From Gymnopilus junonius (Eukaryota; Basidiomycota; Agaricomycetes; Agaricales; Galerinaceae): DNA of 23,372 bases. The position numbers and the translations under genes are program-made. Shown here in pieces: positions 1 to 9,499 of the stretch. Under the pieces are notes generated by a model that had not been told where the DNA came from, did not search any database, and saw nothing but the letters and a program-made list of their open reading frames with translations. The stretch is taken from the NCBI GenBank assembly GCA_015501075.1, contig JADNYJ010000484.1:1-23372 (forward strand), read 5' to 3'. Each line of letters opens with the position of its first letter. The first letter of the stretch is position 1.

Positions 1-114
1 GTGACATTGACTCTTGGCTCCTGCTGTCATCTCCTTACGAGGAATGGTTTCCGATACCTCAAGCACCCCAGCTGTCGTTGATACATTGTGCCACAGCCTC
101 CTCAACCAAATACA

Positions 115-1627
115 ATGGACTCCGCCACTGGCCACCAACCAACTTTGGCTATAGTCTTCGTGCATAAAGGTCGACGCGTTATAGCCTCTCGTCCAATGTC
201 TTACGATGTGATTAGCCCTATCTTCACCTCATCATTGGACCGTCTACTGACGAACAGTGATATCTCTACTGCTTTACAGGCAGCCGTCACCACATCTCGG
301 AGATTGTTCCCCAGCATCTCTGCGTCCGACAAAACGCTATCTTTCCAGACCGATGAATTAGATATCTGTAACGGCCAATTGGCAGAAATTTCTCCTGATG
401 TCTGGGAGAGCGTTATAATATCAATTCAGACCCTCGTTGTCTCGGAAATAGTCGAAGAAGAAAGACGTCCAGGATAGTGCTGTTGAGGATTTGGCCCACC
501 CTTAATCCCGAATTACACGACAGAGCATGGTCATGAAGGTACTTTCCTAGATATGCAAGCTCTACCATTTGATCGATATTCTGATTCAGCAGTGGCATCT
601 CCAGATTGTAACGAGGATACATTGACAATACTGATAATGGGGGAGCTGAGGGAACTGAAAGTGAAAAAATCCGAAGCGAGGACTGTTCAATTGCTTCAAG
701 CATATCTCGCCGAGAAACTGGGAACGAAGCCAGGCGAACATATTCTTCTCAAAGACGGCCATTTTTTCTCCGACTTTGATAGATTCTCAGGCGTGATTGA
801 ATATCGAAAGAGGCCCGTCTTCTCGTCACCCACAATGTTTGTCCGCACCCCTACGCCAGTCAGAGTAACGGTCCAAGTTTCTATTTCATCGGACTTGTTG
901 TTTAGCGGAACGGCACCAAATATACCTATTAAATATCGCACAGCTACCTCCCAAGAAAGTTTGACTTGGAAGGTGGTTGCGCACCCTGCTGGGTTCTTGA
1001 CCGACCAGGGATCTGGTGAAGAATTTCAGACGCTGGCCTGGCAAGCACAGTAAGTCCACTTTAGAAATCTTCCGAAGCAGAAACTCATTCCCTATACAGG
1101 CAGTTACAAAACATGCCTAATTGGAGCAGCAACCCCGGCCCACTTGCTTCGGGGAAAAAACTGATTAGAGACAAGAACAGTGTTGTATGTGGAGTGAACA
1201 CATGGGGCATTTTCGGCTTTGAACCTTATCTTCATCGCATTCTGGCTACTTACGGTGTGCCAAATCCCATCACTATAACTTTACGAGGTAAGGTTTCCCA
1301 CATCACTGGTCATATATCGTGTTTCACATTGAAGCATCGTGTCTAATCAGTGTACTGAAATCGCGGTTGCAAAATGAGAACTTTTCTTACATTGCCTGGA
1401 CCATCCTGCCCAAGGAAGAGCTCCTTCAGACCGCGCCACTCGATATCACCCCTGTTCCCGATGTTTTAACAAGATTTTTCATTCTCTATCAAGGTGTCCA
1501 GGCTGACGAATTGGATCAATGGCCCCAGGCGTGTGCAAGGAGCAACAACATGGATATGTCATGGTGCTCGGACATCTTGGGAACCGATCCTGCTCGGCTT
1601 GCGATGAGACTCTGTTCAGGGTTGTAG
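115..1627 (+). CDS. basidiomycete hypothetical protein, frame disturbed near 460-500
   Basis: I do not recognise this protein. The likely start is ATG 115 (context tacaATGG). Proposed exons are 115-1049, 1100-1287 and 1335-1627. Introns 1050-1099 (GTAAGT..ACAG) and 1288-1334 (GTAAGG..GAAG) both close in phase, giving about 471 residues. Frame 1 is open from 115 but meets TAG at 475 and TGA at 484. Between about 461 and 502 the coding-like reading moves to frame 2 (K-D-V-Q-D-S-A-V-E-D-L-A-H-P), then returns to frame 1 (L-I-P-N-Y-T-T-E-H). One extra and one missing base would explain this; the second falls in the CCC run at 499-501. Residues from 'TLAIVFVHKGRRVIASRP' and from 'LTILIMGELRELKVKKSEA' each start with beta-hairpin-like strands and might be ubiquitin-like folds, which is inference only. 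An unrecognised intron near 440-525 is the main alternative. If the first part is separate, ATG 553 would start a 325-residue protein. Confidence 0.6.
1050..1099 (+). other. intron 1 of the 115-1627 gene
   Basis: Begins GTAAGT and ends ATACAG, 50 nt. Splicing joins CA + G to restore Gln, and the frame continues directly into the next exon. Confidence 0.8.
1288..1334 (+). other. intron 2 of the 115-1627 gene
   Basis: Begins GTAAGG and ends TTGAAG, 47 nt. A later AG at 1349-1350 was tested but leaves the wrong phase, whereas the AG ending at 1334 keeps the frame open to the stop at 1625-1627. Confidence 0.65.
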
Positions 1628-2111
1628 AAGTTGGGGGCATGGAAATCAGTAGGTGAATGACAATATCAATGGTGTAATAGATGATCATTCTCGACGAGCC
1701 GTTTCGTAAATAGTGGTACGCGTCAAATATTTCATGTGTGATTAGATTTCGTGTACTCTATTCGACAGTTCGGGCTAATGGAGATGAGGACAAAATAGTT
1801 ATACAGAACCCGTGTTGGGCTGAACATTAAGCAAAGCAGAGGTTTATGTGTATTGAAATCTGCTGAAGAATTATCAAGGAAGCAAAGAGACAAGAAAATA
1901 CCAAGTCCACTACACAAATACACGACCAGTTTCATCTACTTCTACTGGCCATACCAAGCCGTCCTTCCTCAGGTCAACCACTTAGATATTAGCACGACCG
2001 TAAATACGACCACAACTACAGCACTAAGGAACGGAGAAAAAGAATATTGTCATGCCAATGTCGGAATCACGAACGAAAGGCAATAAGAATAATGAAATAA
2101 AAAAATTCTCA
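1628..2111. other. intergenic, between convergent 3' ends
   Basis: This AT-rich stretch lies between the stop of the upstream gene and the TAG (2112-2114, minus strand) that ends the kinase tail reading. I see no gene here. It probably holds the two 3' untranslated regions. Confidence 0.5.
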
Positions 2112-4249
2112 CTATTTCATCGCCATCTTTTTGAACATATCCACCAACGCGCGCGGACCAGTGTGATGCTTAGCTCCTGAACCTGATGATGGCTCAATTG
2201 GTCTTGAACGGTTTCAGTTTCCTCTTCGAGATCTGAAAAGTGGAATGACCCAGGCATGCGTTTTCCACCTTGCCTGGACTTTGAGGCTCGCTTTCTTCCC
2301 CTGTTGATTCCGGTTCGTCGTGAAGCGGAGCGCCTTCAGTGATCCGAGTTTCTTTCTTTCCTGAGGCTTAGGTGTAGCTAGCTCGTCACGTTCGACCTGC
2401 GGCGCAGTTGAAGCCTTGACACTATGGTTCGCTTTCAGCGGCGGGGACGTTTTCTCCTCCTCACTGCATCCTCTTCCTTTTCTCATCTGGCGCCACGACA
2501 TGAACAAACTCATTCGACCCCGGATGGCTTCCGAGAGCTTGGGAGCAGCCGGGACAATCTCATCATCCGAGGAGTCACACACTCGGAGTTGGCTGACTTG
2601 GTGCTCCGGCTTCCAAGACTGTTAAGCCGGTGTAAAGCACGGGCAGAGGCGATCGCAGAACGCCAACGGGCTTTGGCATCAAAGTTCTCGCGGAGGCCGT
2701 TGGAGAGATCATGGTCTGTTGAGGCCTTGTAGCTCGTGAGCCACTAAGTGAAATAAAAGCGGTGAGGGGATGACAAGCGAAATTAGCAGTGCAGAGGCGT
2801 ACTGGGTGGCTGAGAGCTTCTTCAGCGTTGGGCCGGTTGGAAGGATCGGGATTCAGCAGCTTTTTGATGAAATCCTTGGCTGGTATGAAATCAGTCAGGA
2901 AGCCAGATAAACGCGTCCAACACCGAACCTGTCTCTGATACATTTTTCCAATATCGTTCATGGAACTCGATTTGAGCCGCCTCAGTCTCCTTGATCAAGA
3001 CGCTAACGTCTTCGGACCTGAATGGTGAATATCCGCAGAGAAGGACGTAAGTGATCACGCTGGTAAGGTTAAAATAAATACAAGGTGTTCTCCCGATGTC
3101 AATGCATTGCAACGTACCCAACAGACCACAGGTCGACTGGCTTTCCGTGCCCCTTATTCGTAAGAACTTCAGGAGCTACATAGCCCAAGCTACCAGCCAG
3201 TGAATGAAGTTGCTCGTCCGGTGAGTGCAAATGCTTAGCACTGGTGATGAGTTAATTTTAGAACGACGATGACGATAAAAATAAGCAAAACATACATTCC
3301 GAAATCAGCGATGACGATATCGCTTTCGGCGTCCTTTGTCCGGTAGAGAATATTTTCCGGCCTGCAAGGAGGAATTTTGAGCCGCCGTAACCTTGGTTAT
3401 TTAAAACGGAGACAAGACGGAGACTTACTTGAGGTCACGATGAACGATGTCGTGTTGGTGGAGGTAAAACACCCCACTCAATACTGACCTTGAGGGAAAT
3501 ATGAGGTTGGAAAGAAAAGCGAAGTTTAAGGAGAACTACGAACCGCAGGACAGCAGTGGCGTCCTGTTCAGTGAACTTCCCCTTCTGCAGAATACGGTCA
3601 AACAACTCTCCACCTGTGGCGAGTTCGAATGAGAGGTAGTATTTCGTCCTGGTTTCAACCATTCATAGAATTTGACCTGCACGTAGAAGAGTTTAACACA
3701 AGCTGCTCACAACTCAGACATAAACGCACGATGTTAGGGTGGTCCAAGCCTTTCAAAACCTCCATTTCCCCCCAAACGCTTGCTTCATTATCCTTGACTT
3801 TTTTCTTCGGAATGATTTTCAAGGCTACCTCCTTCGTAATCCCACTGGGCTTGTCGTTTCCGGAAGGTGACGGCGATGGCGACCGTGACCTACTCTTCTT
3901 GGAGGAGCTAATAGATAGCGTGGACGATCGCAAGTTGGCATTCGGCTCTGCCGCAGCCCCTTTTTCAGCAGTAGCAACTTGATCAACCGGAACGTGCCAG
4001 GTCGCTTTCTATGTGCAGCAACATGCCAGAGATAAGAAGAGACAGGTGAGTCTGAGATGTTTTGAATGCTTCTTTATAGTCGACAAGGCTCACCACGACC
4101 TTTCCGAAGGTACCGACACCGAGAACTTGGTGCATTTCATAGTTTTTTTCTTCCCGGCACTTGAGGGCTGCATCAGCAGTGATTTCGTCAGAGTTTTCAT
4201 CATCTTGAGGATTTAGAGCTGGACGCCACGCGCCGACGGTGTATGACAA
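2112..4249 (-). pseudogene. Ca2+/calmodulin-dependent protein kinase (CAMK family), reading frame broken
   Basis: Serine/threonine kinase of the CaMKI/Cmk type. Exons run 4249-4094, 4008-3730, 3676-3544, 3488-3429, 3361-3296, 3240-3118, 3059-2929, 2879-2803 and 2743 onward. All introns are GT-AG of 49-85 nt and in phase. Visible motifs in order: glycine loop LGVGTFGKVV, the ATP lysine in [61 protein letters not shown], and a C-terminal GLRENFDAKARWRSAIASA helix typical of the calmodulin-binding/autoinhibitory region. Three faults are seen. The codon where translation should begin (4249-4247) is TTG, with a TAA only 12 nt further upstream and the next in-frame ATG at 4135. VKFYEW and [11 protein letters not shown] are in different frames, with one base missing near 3657. 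The tail after 2640 is split over three frames. Read literally, the kinase frame stops at 2510. Family is certain; whether it is a true pseudogene or an assembly error is open. Confidence 0.85.
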
Positions 4250-4311
4250 AAAGTGAGAGATTTAGGGGGTTGTGTGGGGGGAAGATAACTCTTTCTCGGC
4301 GTATTTATGAA

Positions 4312-4318
4312 TTATATA
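4312..4318 (-). promoter_or_regulatory. TATA box of the kinase gene
   Basis: TATATAA on the minus strand, about 63 nt upstream of the TTG at 4249. This spacing supports initiation near 4249 rather than in a distant upstream exon. Confidence 0.5.
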
Positions 4319-4469
4319 GCTGCGAGGCCCGGCTGGGACGCGAGGAAGTGAGAACAAGACAGGCCGTATGGTTGTACAGCATTGAGGACGACACGGCTTC
4401 TGCACGTGTGAAGGCTGAAGCACTGCCGAGATCATATTATTATGAGACCGTTCATCCCGAATCCGCTGA

Positions 4470-4487
4470 GATAAGATAAGATAATAG
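4470..4487 (+). promoter_or_regulatory. triple tandem GATA motif
   Basis: GATAA repeated at 4470, 4475 and 4480, each matching the core that fungal GATA zinc-finger factors bind. It lies about 220 nt upstream of the kinase start region and 370 nt beyond the 3' end of the secreted-protein gene, so the kinase promoter is the more likely target. Function is inferred from the motif only. Confidence 0.4.
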
Positions 4488-4836
4488 TGAGTAGACAGGC
4501 AAAATCTGTACTTTATGAGCTATGTATCCGGCTAGAATGATTTAAATTCAGTGGAATGTCTACTCATTTGAAACCTAGAAAAGTTCTTGAACTTCTCTTC
4601 CAGCACAGCGACATAGCCAGAGCTGTCGACGGGCTTTCAGCGTGGTGGTTTGCCCATGACAGCCGTGTTTACCCATCGGGTTCATAGGTCGAAGAGAGAC
4701 AAAAAGTTCCGTGGATTCGTTCACAATATGGCGTTGAATTGAAGTTGTATTCAGGCACATCACTTAGTCTAAGTGCCTACAGAAGGATCATGATTAAAGA
4801 CATCCAGGAATGGCAGTCCATTATCTGAGCCCGCCA

Positions 4837-5605
4837 TCATTTGTGCTCCAATCTAATATCAAGTCGTATTTAGTTTCGACTGCCTTAGACCAGGCTAAAA
4901 TCGACTTACGTGATGGACCATGTACCACTTCGACCAACACATTTCGCTCCTCGCGAACGGCAAGTTGAGAACATGAGTTGGAGCTTTTCAGCCTGTTTAA
5001 AATAGTTAACAGTCTGATGCTACATTTACTGAGAAACGTACCCATGTCAAGCGACAGTATTCGACGGACTCAGTATCCTGATTATGGAAGAATGATTTGC
5101 AGGTATTGTAGAACATGGTGACGTTGGTACCAGCCTACGTCGATGGCGTTAAAGCCTTCCAAAAAATATATAGAGATATGACCTACGTCAATAGTTTTCG
5201 TTGGAGCTTTGAATCATAAAATTAGATTGTGCCTGTAGCGTGAAATTCTTAACAGGTACAACGTACCTTCGTCTTGCACTATGAAGAGCAGGGTATCGAA
5301 AATGACATGACAATCATTGGGCACGATCTCCTCAAGTTTTGTTGGGTGAAGGCATTCTAACTCGCCTATTTCGGAGTGATGCGAAATGTAAGCATGAAGT
5401 TGTGTTAAAGCCGCCTTACAATTAGGCATCTCTGCGCACACGTTGTTGACTGCGTCCCTTTTCGCGGCTGTTCAGCGTCAGAGCGCAATTTTAGACGAAG
5501 CCTAGGGCACAATTATAAACCTAATCACTCACCCAATTGCACTGGATTGGCAAGAACGGAAAGCGAAAAGCACAAGGAAGCAAAAAGGAAAGCGACGATC
5601 TGCAT
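4837..5605 (-). CDS. small secreted cysteine-containing protein (161 aa)
   Basis: Six exons: 5605-5533, 5467-5267, 5206-5187, 5134-5042, 4992-4910 and 4852-4837. All introns are GT-AG of 49-65 nt, and every phase closes to give 161 residues. The N-terminus MQIVAFLFASLCFSLSVLA is a clear signal peptide. It is followed by a Lys-Arg pair (residues 27-28) that could be a Kex2 processing site. The mature part has eight cysteines, an even number that would fit four disulfides, and the chain ends near a GTWSI strand. Two exons are very small (20 and 16 nt). The general plan (spaced cysteines, Trp near the C-terminus) recalls fungal secreted effector-like proteins of the Ecp2/necrosis-inducing-factor kind, but I cannot assign that family. 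The start is supported by a TATAAAAG box 110 nt upstream. Product is predicted extracellular; role unknown. Confidence 0.82.
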
Positions 5606-5714
5606 TTTGAGGTATTGTTTCGTGTGCGTTTACAGTTTCGAGCAAGAGAGAGGATATTCGATGTATGCAAGGGATAAGCTGCGTATAGATGCACAGAGCA
5701 TTTGCACTATCCGA

Positions 5715-5722
5715 CTTTTATA
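5715..5722 (-). promoter_or_regulatory. TATA box of the secreted-protein gene
   Basis: TATAAAAG on the minus strand, about 110 nt upstream of ATG 5605. Confidence 0.55.
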
Positions 5723-6191
5723 CTGCAAGGCTGCGGGTCATCCTCGCGTTCATCTACCTGAACACTTTACCTCGTTCTCGGTGAACGAATGATGACAACG
5801 TCAGATGGACCTGATGCAGTTAGGGGCGTTCCAGCTATCGATTGAAGTATAGCAAGGTTGTCCATTGCCATAAAGCGCGTTACGGAGAATTGACCGTAGC
5901 ATAAACAAGAGCGTTTCTTCCACATAAAACGCCATCAAAGAGGGGTTCTTGAACAATGATCGCCTTTGCATCGAGCGAATGGATTCGCAGGGTGGTCAGA
6001 GATTGACATCGCGGTAAATCTGTCGTCCTCAGTGTTTTCAAACGATTGGTGTACTTTGGCTCAAAAATAAACCAGGGTCGATTCCGGGACTCGGAAAAGA
6101 CTTCCGAAATCGAGAAGATAGACAGCAGCGGGCTTGTGCCATGCCAAGACGGACTTTCAGATAGTAATCTTCGGACAACGAACACAAGGAT

Positions 6192-6212
6192 CCCACAGAA
6201 GTATTCTGTGGG
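6192..6212. repeat. perfect 9-bp inverted repeat
   Basis: CCCACAGAA and TTCTGTGGG are separated by three bases (GTA). It could be a dyad protein-binding site or fold as a hairpin. Nothing beside it identifies a transcript. Confidence 0.5.
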
Positions 6213-7394
6213 TGTGAGATGCGCTTTGAAGCATTGGACGTCCGTAATGCATCACATGGGGTACCGTTGTCGTGTCAGAGCTTGGAGGATCTTTGTTGGG
6301 GAAAACCTAGATAATAGACGCCACAATAATAGAGTAGTCAGATGAAGGGTTATAAAAAAGAAGCTGTGAACAGGGTGTATAAGTTCCCTTTCCCAAGTTT
6401 GCATCGGGGAGGACTTTGCCACGCACCGTTTGAGGAAAATCGAAGAAATTTAATCTTCGAAGTACGAGAATTAACAGGCTGATATGTAAGACTCAAACGT
6501 TATGTCTGAATTTGTGAAGTTACGCAAGGAAGAAGGGATACACCCACATCAGTTTACCCCAAAAAAGTTGATGAAAATAATCGTCTTACTGGATTTATAG
6601 TCTTAATCGTCAAAGACGACAGGTCCAATTTTGTATTTTAAGATAATCGCGCAAAAGAGATGGCAGGGTCAGCTTGAACTCTAACCACAGACGGGCTGCT
6701 TAGAGGGGAGGGGAAGAATGAAAGGAGAGTTGGTCCGCGGCGCACGCTGACGCCCGGAAGTTATTCAATCTCCGACTAAATTTGCTCACGTGCGCTGTTG
6801 AACCTTTACCGGTTCTCGAATCTCCGTGTCCTTCTATGCAGATTGCGACGTACAAATCTGCTGTAACCATTCTACCTTGAGGTACAAGGTCACTGTCTTG
6901 CAACACTATCTTCTTGTTTTCCCCGAGCACTTAGTCCGGAGTCCAACAACTTCACCGACTTCACATATGACATTACTACCTTGTTTTCGATATCCGAGTC
7001 GTCTCTACGGCATTGCTTGGACTGTGAAATAGTCCATTTCTTCACTCGACTCTCCCATGTTTCTTATTGTTCTCTTTGTTGCATCACATAACCTGTGCTC
7101 GGACAAGATACTGGCTATGCAACTACGCTTGGTCTCCATTTTCCAGCATGATTATTCACTCTGCCATGACTCGGCTTGACCTCTCGTTCATAGATTCTGT
7201 GGGAGTGAAATGGCCTCTCACTCCATAAATGTATTCATTGCTGTGCGATAAGGCGTTTCTGGAACATTATTTGCCAGGAACGCACTAACCTATGCCTGTC
7301 ATGTCAATCCAACCTTTGGACCATCGAAGTGAGGGCTTAGTGGGCATGGAACTGAAGCGAGGGAACAGCGTACCCAGCTGCTCTCACTCACCGA

Positions 7395-8240
7395 ATGTCC
7401 CTTGTTCCTGTTTTGCATCCAAAGATTAAATGTCCCCTCGTATTCGGATGGTGGGCAGATATTCCCTTGCCTCCTTTCGCGACAGAGGCATTCGGCATTA
7501 GCGCCTTGTACCCTCCCGGTCGAATACTTTCAATCATCATTGGTCCTAATATGGATCGAGCTTCAGAAGCAGCCCTTCAACTCTTCCTTTCCGGGCCCTC
7601 GGTTGCTCTCGATGTGGAGTGCATCTCAGTCGTATTCCATCCCATCTCTTTCAACCAAGATCGTTTGCTCCTTGTGGAGCAATATATCGACTCAGTAGCC
7701 GCGAAGGAGGTCCGCATTCTCGACCCGGCTTCTCAATACGAGGAAGCGACTATCACCATCAAGTTCAATGGGGGCATTTCGCAGACATGGATTTTGGCTT
7801 TTCCAGCGGATGATTTAAACGACCTTCTTGACTCCGATCTCTCATCTTCCCCTTCCCTGATCAACCTCAAAATCCTCCCACCACGAAGTGCTGAGAAGTT
7901 TCGGAAAGAGTATAATTTAATCTTTTTCCGCCTTCTTAGTGCTTTGCGATCCACGACCAGACTCCAACGATTGGCGCTCCCTCTCGATTTCATGTTGAAG
8001 GATACCATGGAATCAGAAGACATATTTAATGCGTTACAGCGTCAAGACTATCTCGAGGAGCTCCAACTACTGTCGCCGACTGTCTTTGGCATCGATGAAG
8101 ACCCTTGGAGGGACAACTTTCTGCGGCAATCGATCGATTTCAAAACGAAATTCATGAAGAAGCTGCAAAATTTGGAAGTCCCGGATAGGTTTATCCAAAA
8201 ACAAATGATGCCTACAGAAAATCCCAAATGGCCCTTGTAA
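7395..8240 (+). CDS. leucine-rich hypothetical protein (281 aa), intronless
   Basis: One uninterrupted frame of 281 codons from ATG 7395 (context cgaATGtc). I recognise no domain with certainty. The chain alternates hydrophobic strands and leucine-rich helices (SLINLKILPP, RLLSALRSTTRLQRLALPL, LEELQLLSPTVFGI), the style of the C-terminal region of basidiomycete F-box/LRR-like proteins. No F-box is visible at its N-terminus, and the upstream frame stays open only to about 7356, so a short upstream exon cannot be excluded. No signal peptide or membrane segment is seen, so it is probably intracellular. It has no intron, unlike the other long genes here. Strength of the call rests on ORF length and composition. 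Confidence 0.65.
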   Translation: MSLVPVLHPKIKCPLVFGWWADIPLPPFATEAFGISALYPPGRILSIIIGPNMDRASEAALQLFLSGPSVALDVECISVVFHPISFNQDRLLLVEQYIDSVAAKEVRILDPASQYEEATITIKFNGGISQTWILAFPADDLNDLLDSDLSSSPSLINLKILPPRSAEKFRKEYNLIFFRLLSALRSTTRLQRLALPLDFMLKDTMESEDIFNALQRQDYLEELQLLSPTVFGIDEDPWRDNFLRQSIDFKTKFMKKLQNLEVPDRFIQKQMMPTENPKWPL

Positions 8241-8722
8241 ATGATCACTCGCGCGTGTCGCATCTATGGTTCGTCGATAACTTGATCTGGCTCTGATGGA
8301 TATTGATGATATTCGCTCAGTGACAGAATACTTATGCATATCGTGAACGTTCCCTCAAATCATTCCCGTTTCGCTGTGTATCTTTATTTTCCGATTATTT
8401 TTCCTTGCTAGCATTGCTTTTCCTTCGTTTCCTTTATAAATCGCATTGGACTGGCCCTCATCCCTGCATAGTTACTTAGCTTCGCATTTTTCATCATCAG
8501 TCATTCTATACCCAGTTCATGTAATATACCCAAGCCGTGCCAAATATCATCTCATTGGTCTGATTATTCGAGCTAGTGTCATGAGTATCATAAATTATAA
8601 GTTATAATGAAGCCGGAATATAGCAGGATACTGAGTCGCTCTTTCTTATGTATCTGAATGAACTCTTGTTCTATGGGAGTCATGAAGTAACATTCGATAC
8701 GCCTTCCTTTTCATACGATGGT
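8241..8722. other. intergenic
   Basis: AT-rich 3' flank of the leucine-rich gene. No gene or clear site seen. Confidence 0.45.
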
Positions 8723-8974
8723 CTATGATTGATATTGCTCTAACCAGCATTGGTCCTGAATCCTCGTTTCTTTGAGTGAATCAATTCCAAGCATTTCAAA
8801 TCTGAATATGGCGTACGAGACCTCACCAATGAACTGATGAGCAGGAACCCAAACCACGACAGAGATAGGATCATGACATGAATATATAACCGCGTCCGCA
8901 GCTCTGGACCAGAAATAAGCCAATCTGCCAAGAGAAGCACGGTTCAAAGTCCGCGAAATTACTGTCTGTGCCAT
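8723..8974 (-). CDS. possible small protein (83 aa), doubtful
   Basis: Open frame from ATG 8974 (good context aaaATGGca) with N-terminus MAQTVISRTLNRASLG and a hydrophobic middle (AVIYSCHDPISVVVWVPAHQF). A GTGAGG inside it, after HQFIG, could be a splice donor, so the last 25 residues may be intron. I do not recognise it. The frame is short and may be chance. Confidence 0.3.
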   Translation of the reverse strand: MAQTVISRTLNRASLGRLAYFWSRAADAVIYSCHDPISVVVWVPAHQFIGEVSYAIFRFEMLGIDSLKETRIQDQCWLEQYQS

Positions 8975-9181
8975 TTTTGGTATTTTCTTCCGCTTGCGTG
9001 CACTTGAGTGCAAAAGATAAATAGATAAGAATAGTATGTTTGATTTATGTCATGCTATGAGTATACAAGAGCTGTCCGGAACCAGCGACTATGTGGAACG
9101 TAGATACCACATCAGATGTAAAGCCTACTGTCGCAGAATATCAGACCATGCAGGTTCCAAATAACGGAGGCGCTTACATTT

Positions 9182-9499
9182 CTAGGTGGTGGTCCAGGTA
9201 CCAGAGCCATCGACAGTGCTCGCCGGGTCAACTTGTCTGTTGTCCGGAAGAGGGCCAGTTGCAGTGGGCCCATTCTTGACGTTGAAAGTCACTTTTGTGA
9301 TACCAACCTGACCGAGGTACGAAAGGGTACCAGTCAACTGATCTTTGGAGTCATACTCCAACGTAGCTTTCGTGATGCTGAATGCATCCGGGTTGGGGTT
9401 GACATTTACAGAGAAGATATACTGGATCTCATCAATGATGAAGGTAGCGACGAACTTGGCACCATTCTGAGAGATGATGTTTCCTTCGGCGGTAGGCAT
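9182..9499 (-). CDS. small beta-rich orphan protein (105 aa)
   Basis: Intronless frame from ATG 9499 to TAG 9184-9182. The same frame is open further upstream to 9613 but has no better start, and a TATAAAAG box at 9634-9627 places 9499 at the first sensible ATG, about 130 nt downstream. There is no signal peptide and no cysteine. The sequence alternates polar and hydrophobic residues in strand-length blocks (GAKFVATFIIDEIQYIFSV, KATLEYDSKDQLTGTLSYL, ITKVTFNVKNG) and ends in GSGTWTTT, suggesting a small cytosolic beta-barrel or sandwich. This could be a lectin-like or calycin-like fold, which is inference. I cannot name a family. Confidence 0.6.
   Translation of the reverse strand: MPTAEGNIISQNGAKFVATFIIDEIQYIFSVNVNPNPDAFSITKATLEYDSKDQLTGTLSYLGQVGITKVTFNVKNGPTATGPLPDNRQVDPASTVDGSGTWTTT

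Larger units (their letters stand above)
4265..4836. other. intergenic: kinase promoter and 3' flank of the secreted-protein gene
   Basis: Contains the TATA and GATA sites listed separately. Short open frames here lack coding character, and I see no further gene. Confidence 0.5.
5606..7394. other. 1.8-kb intergenic region
   Basis: Holds the secreted-protein promoter at its left end and presumably the promoter of the 7395 gene at its right. Overlapping open frames on both strands near 5880-6345 (about 100 codons each) show no recognisable motif, and I do not call them. A strong inverted repeat at 6192-6212 is listed separately. Confidence 0.45.

Noticed and set aside
2575..2961. 128-codon minus-strand frame over the kinase 3' exons
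   Set aside because: It runs through two kinase introns in the wrong frame; the spliced kinase reading explains the same bases.
7733..8023. 96-codon antisense frame within the 7395-8240 gene
   Set aside because: Shadow of the longer plus-strand frame, with Ser/Arg-rich composition typical of antisense reading.
8941..8955. GGTTCAAAGTCC as a tRNA B box
   Set aside because: One base too long for the consensus, and no A box or cloverleaf can be drawn around it; no other tRNA-like site seen.
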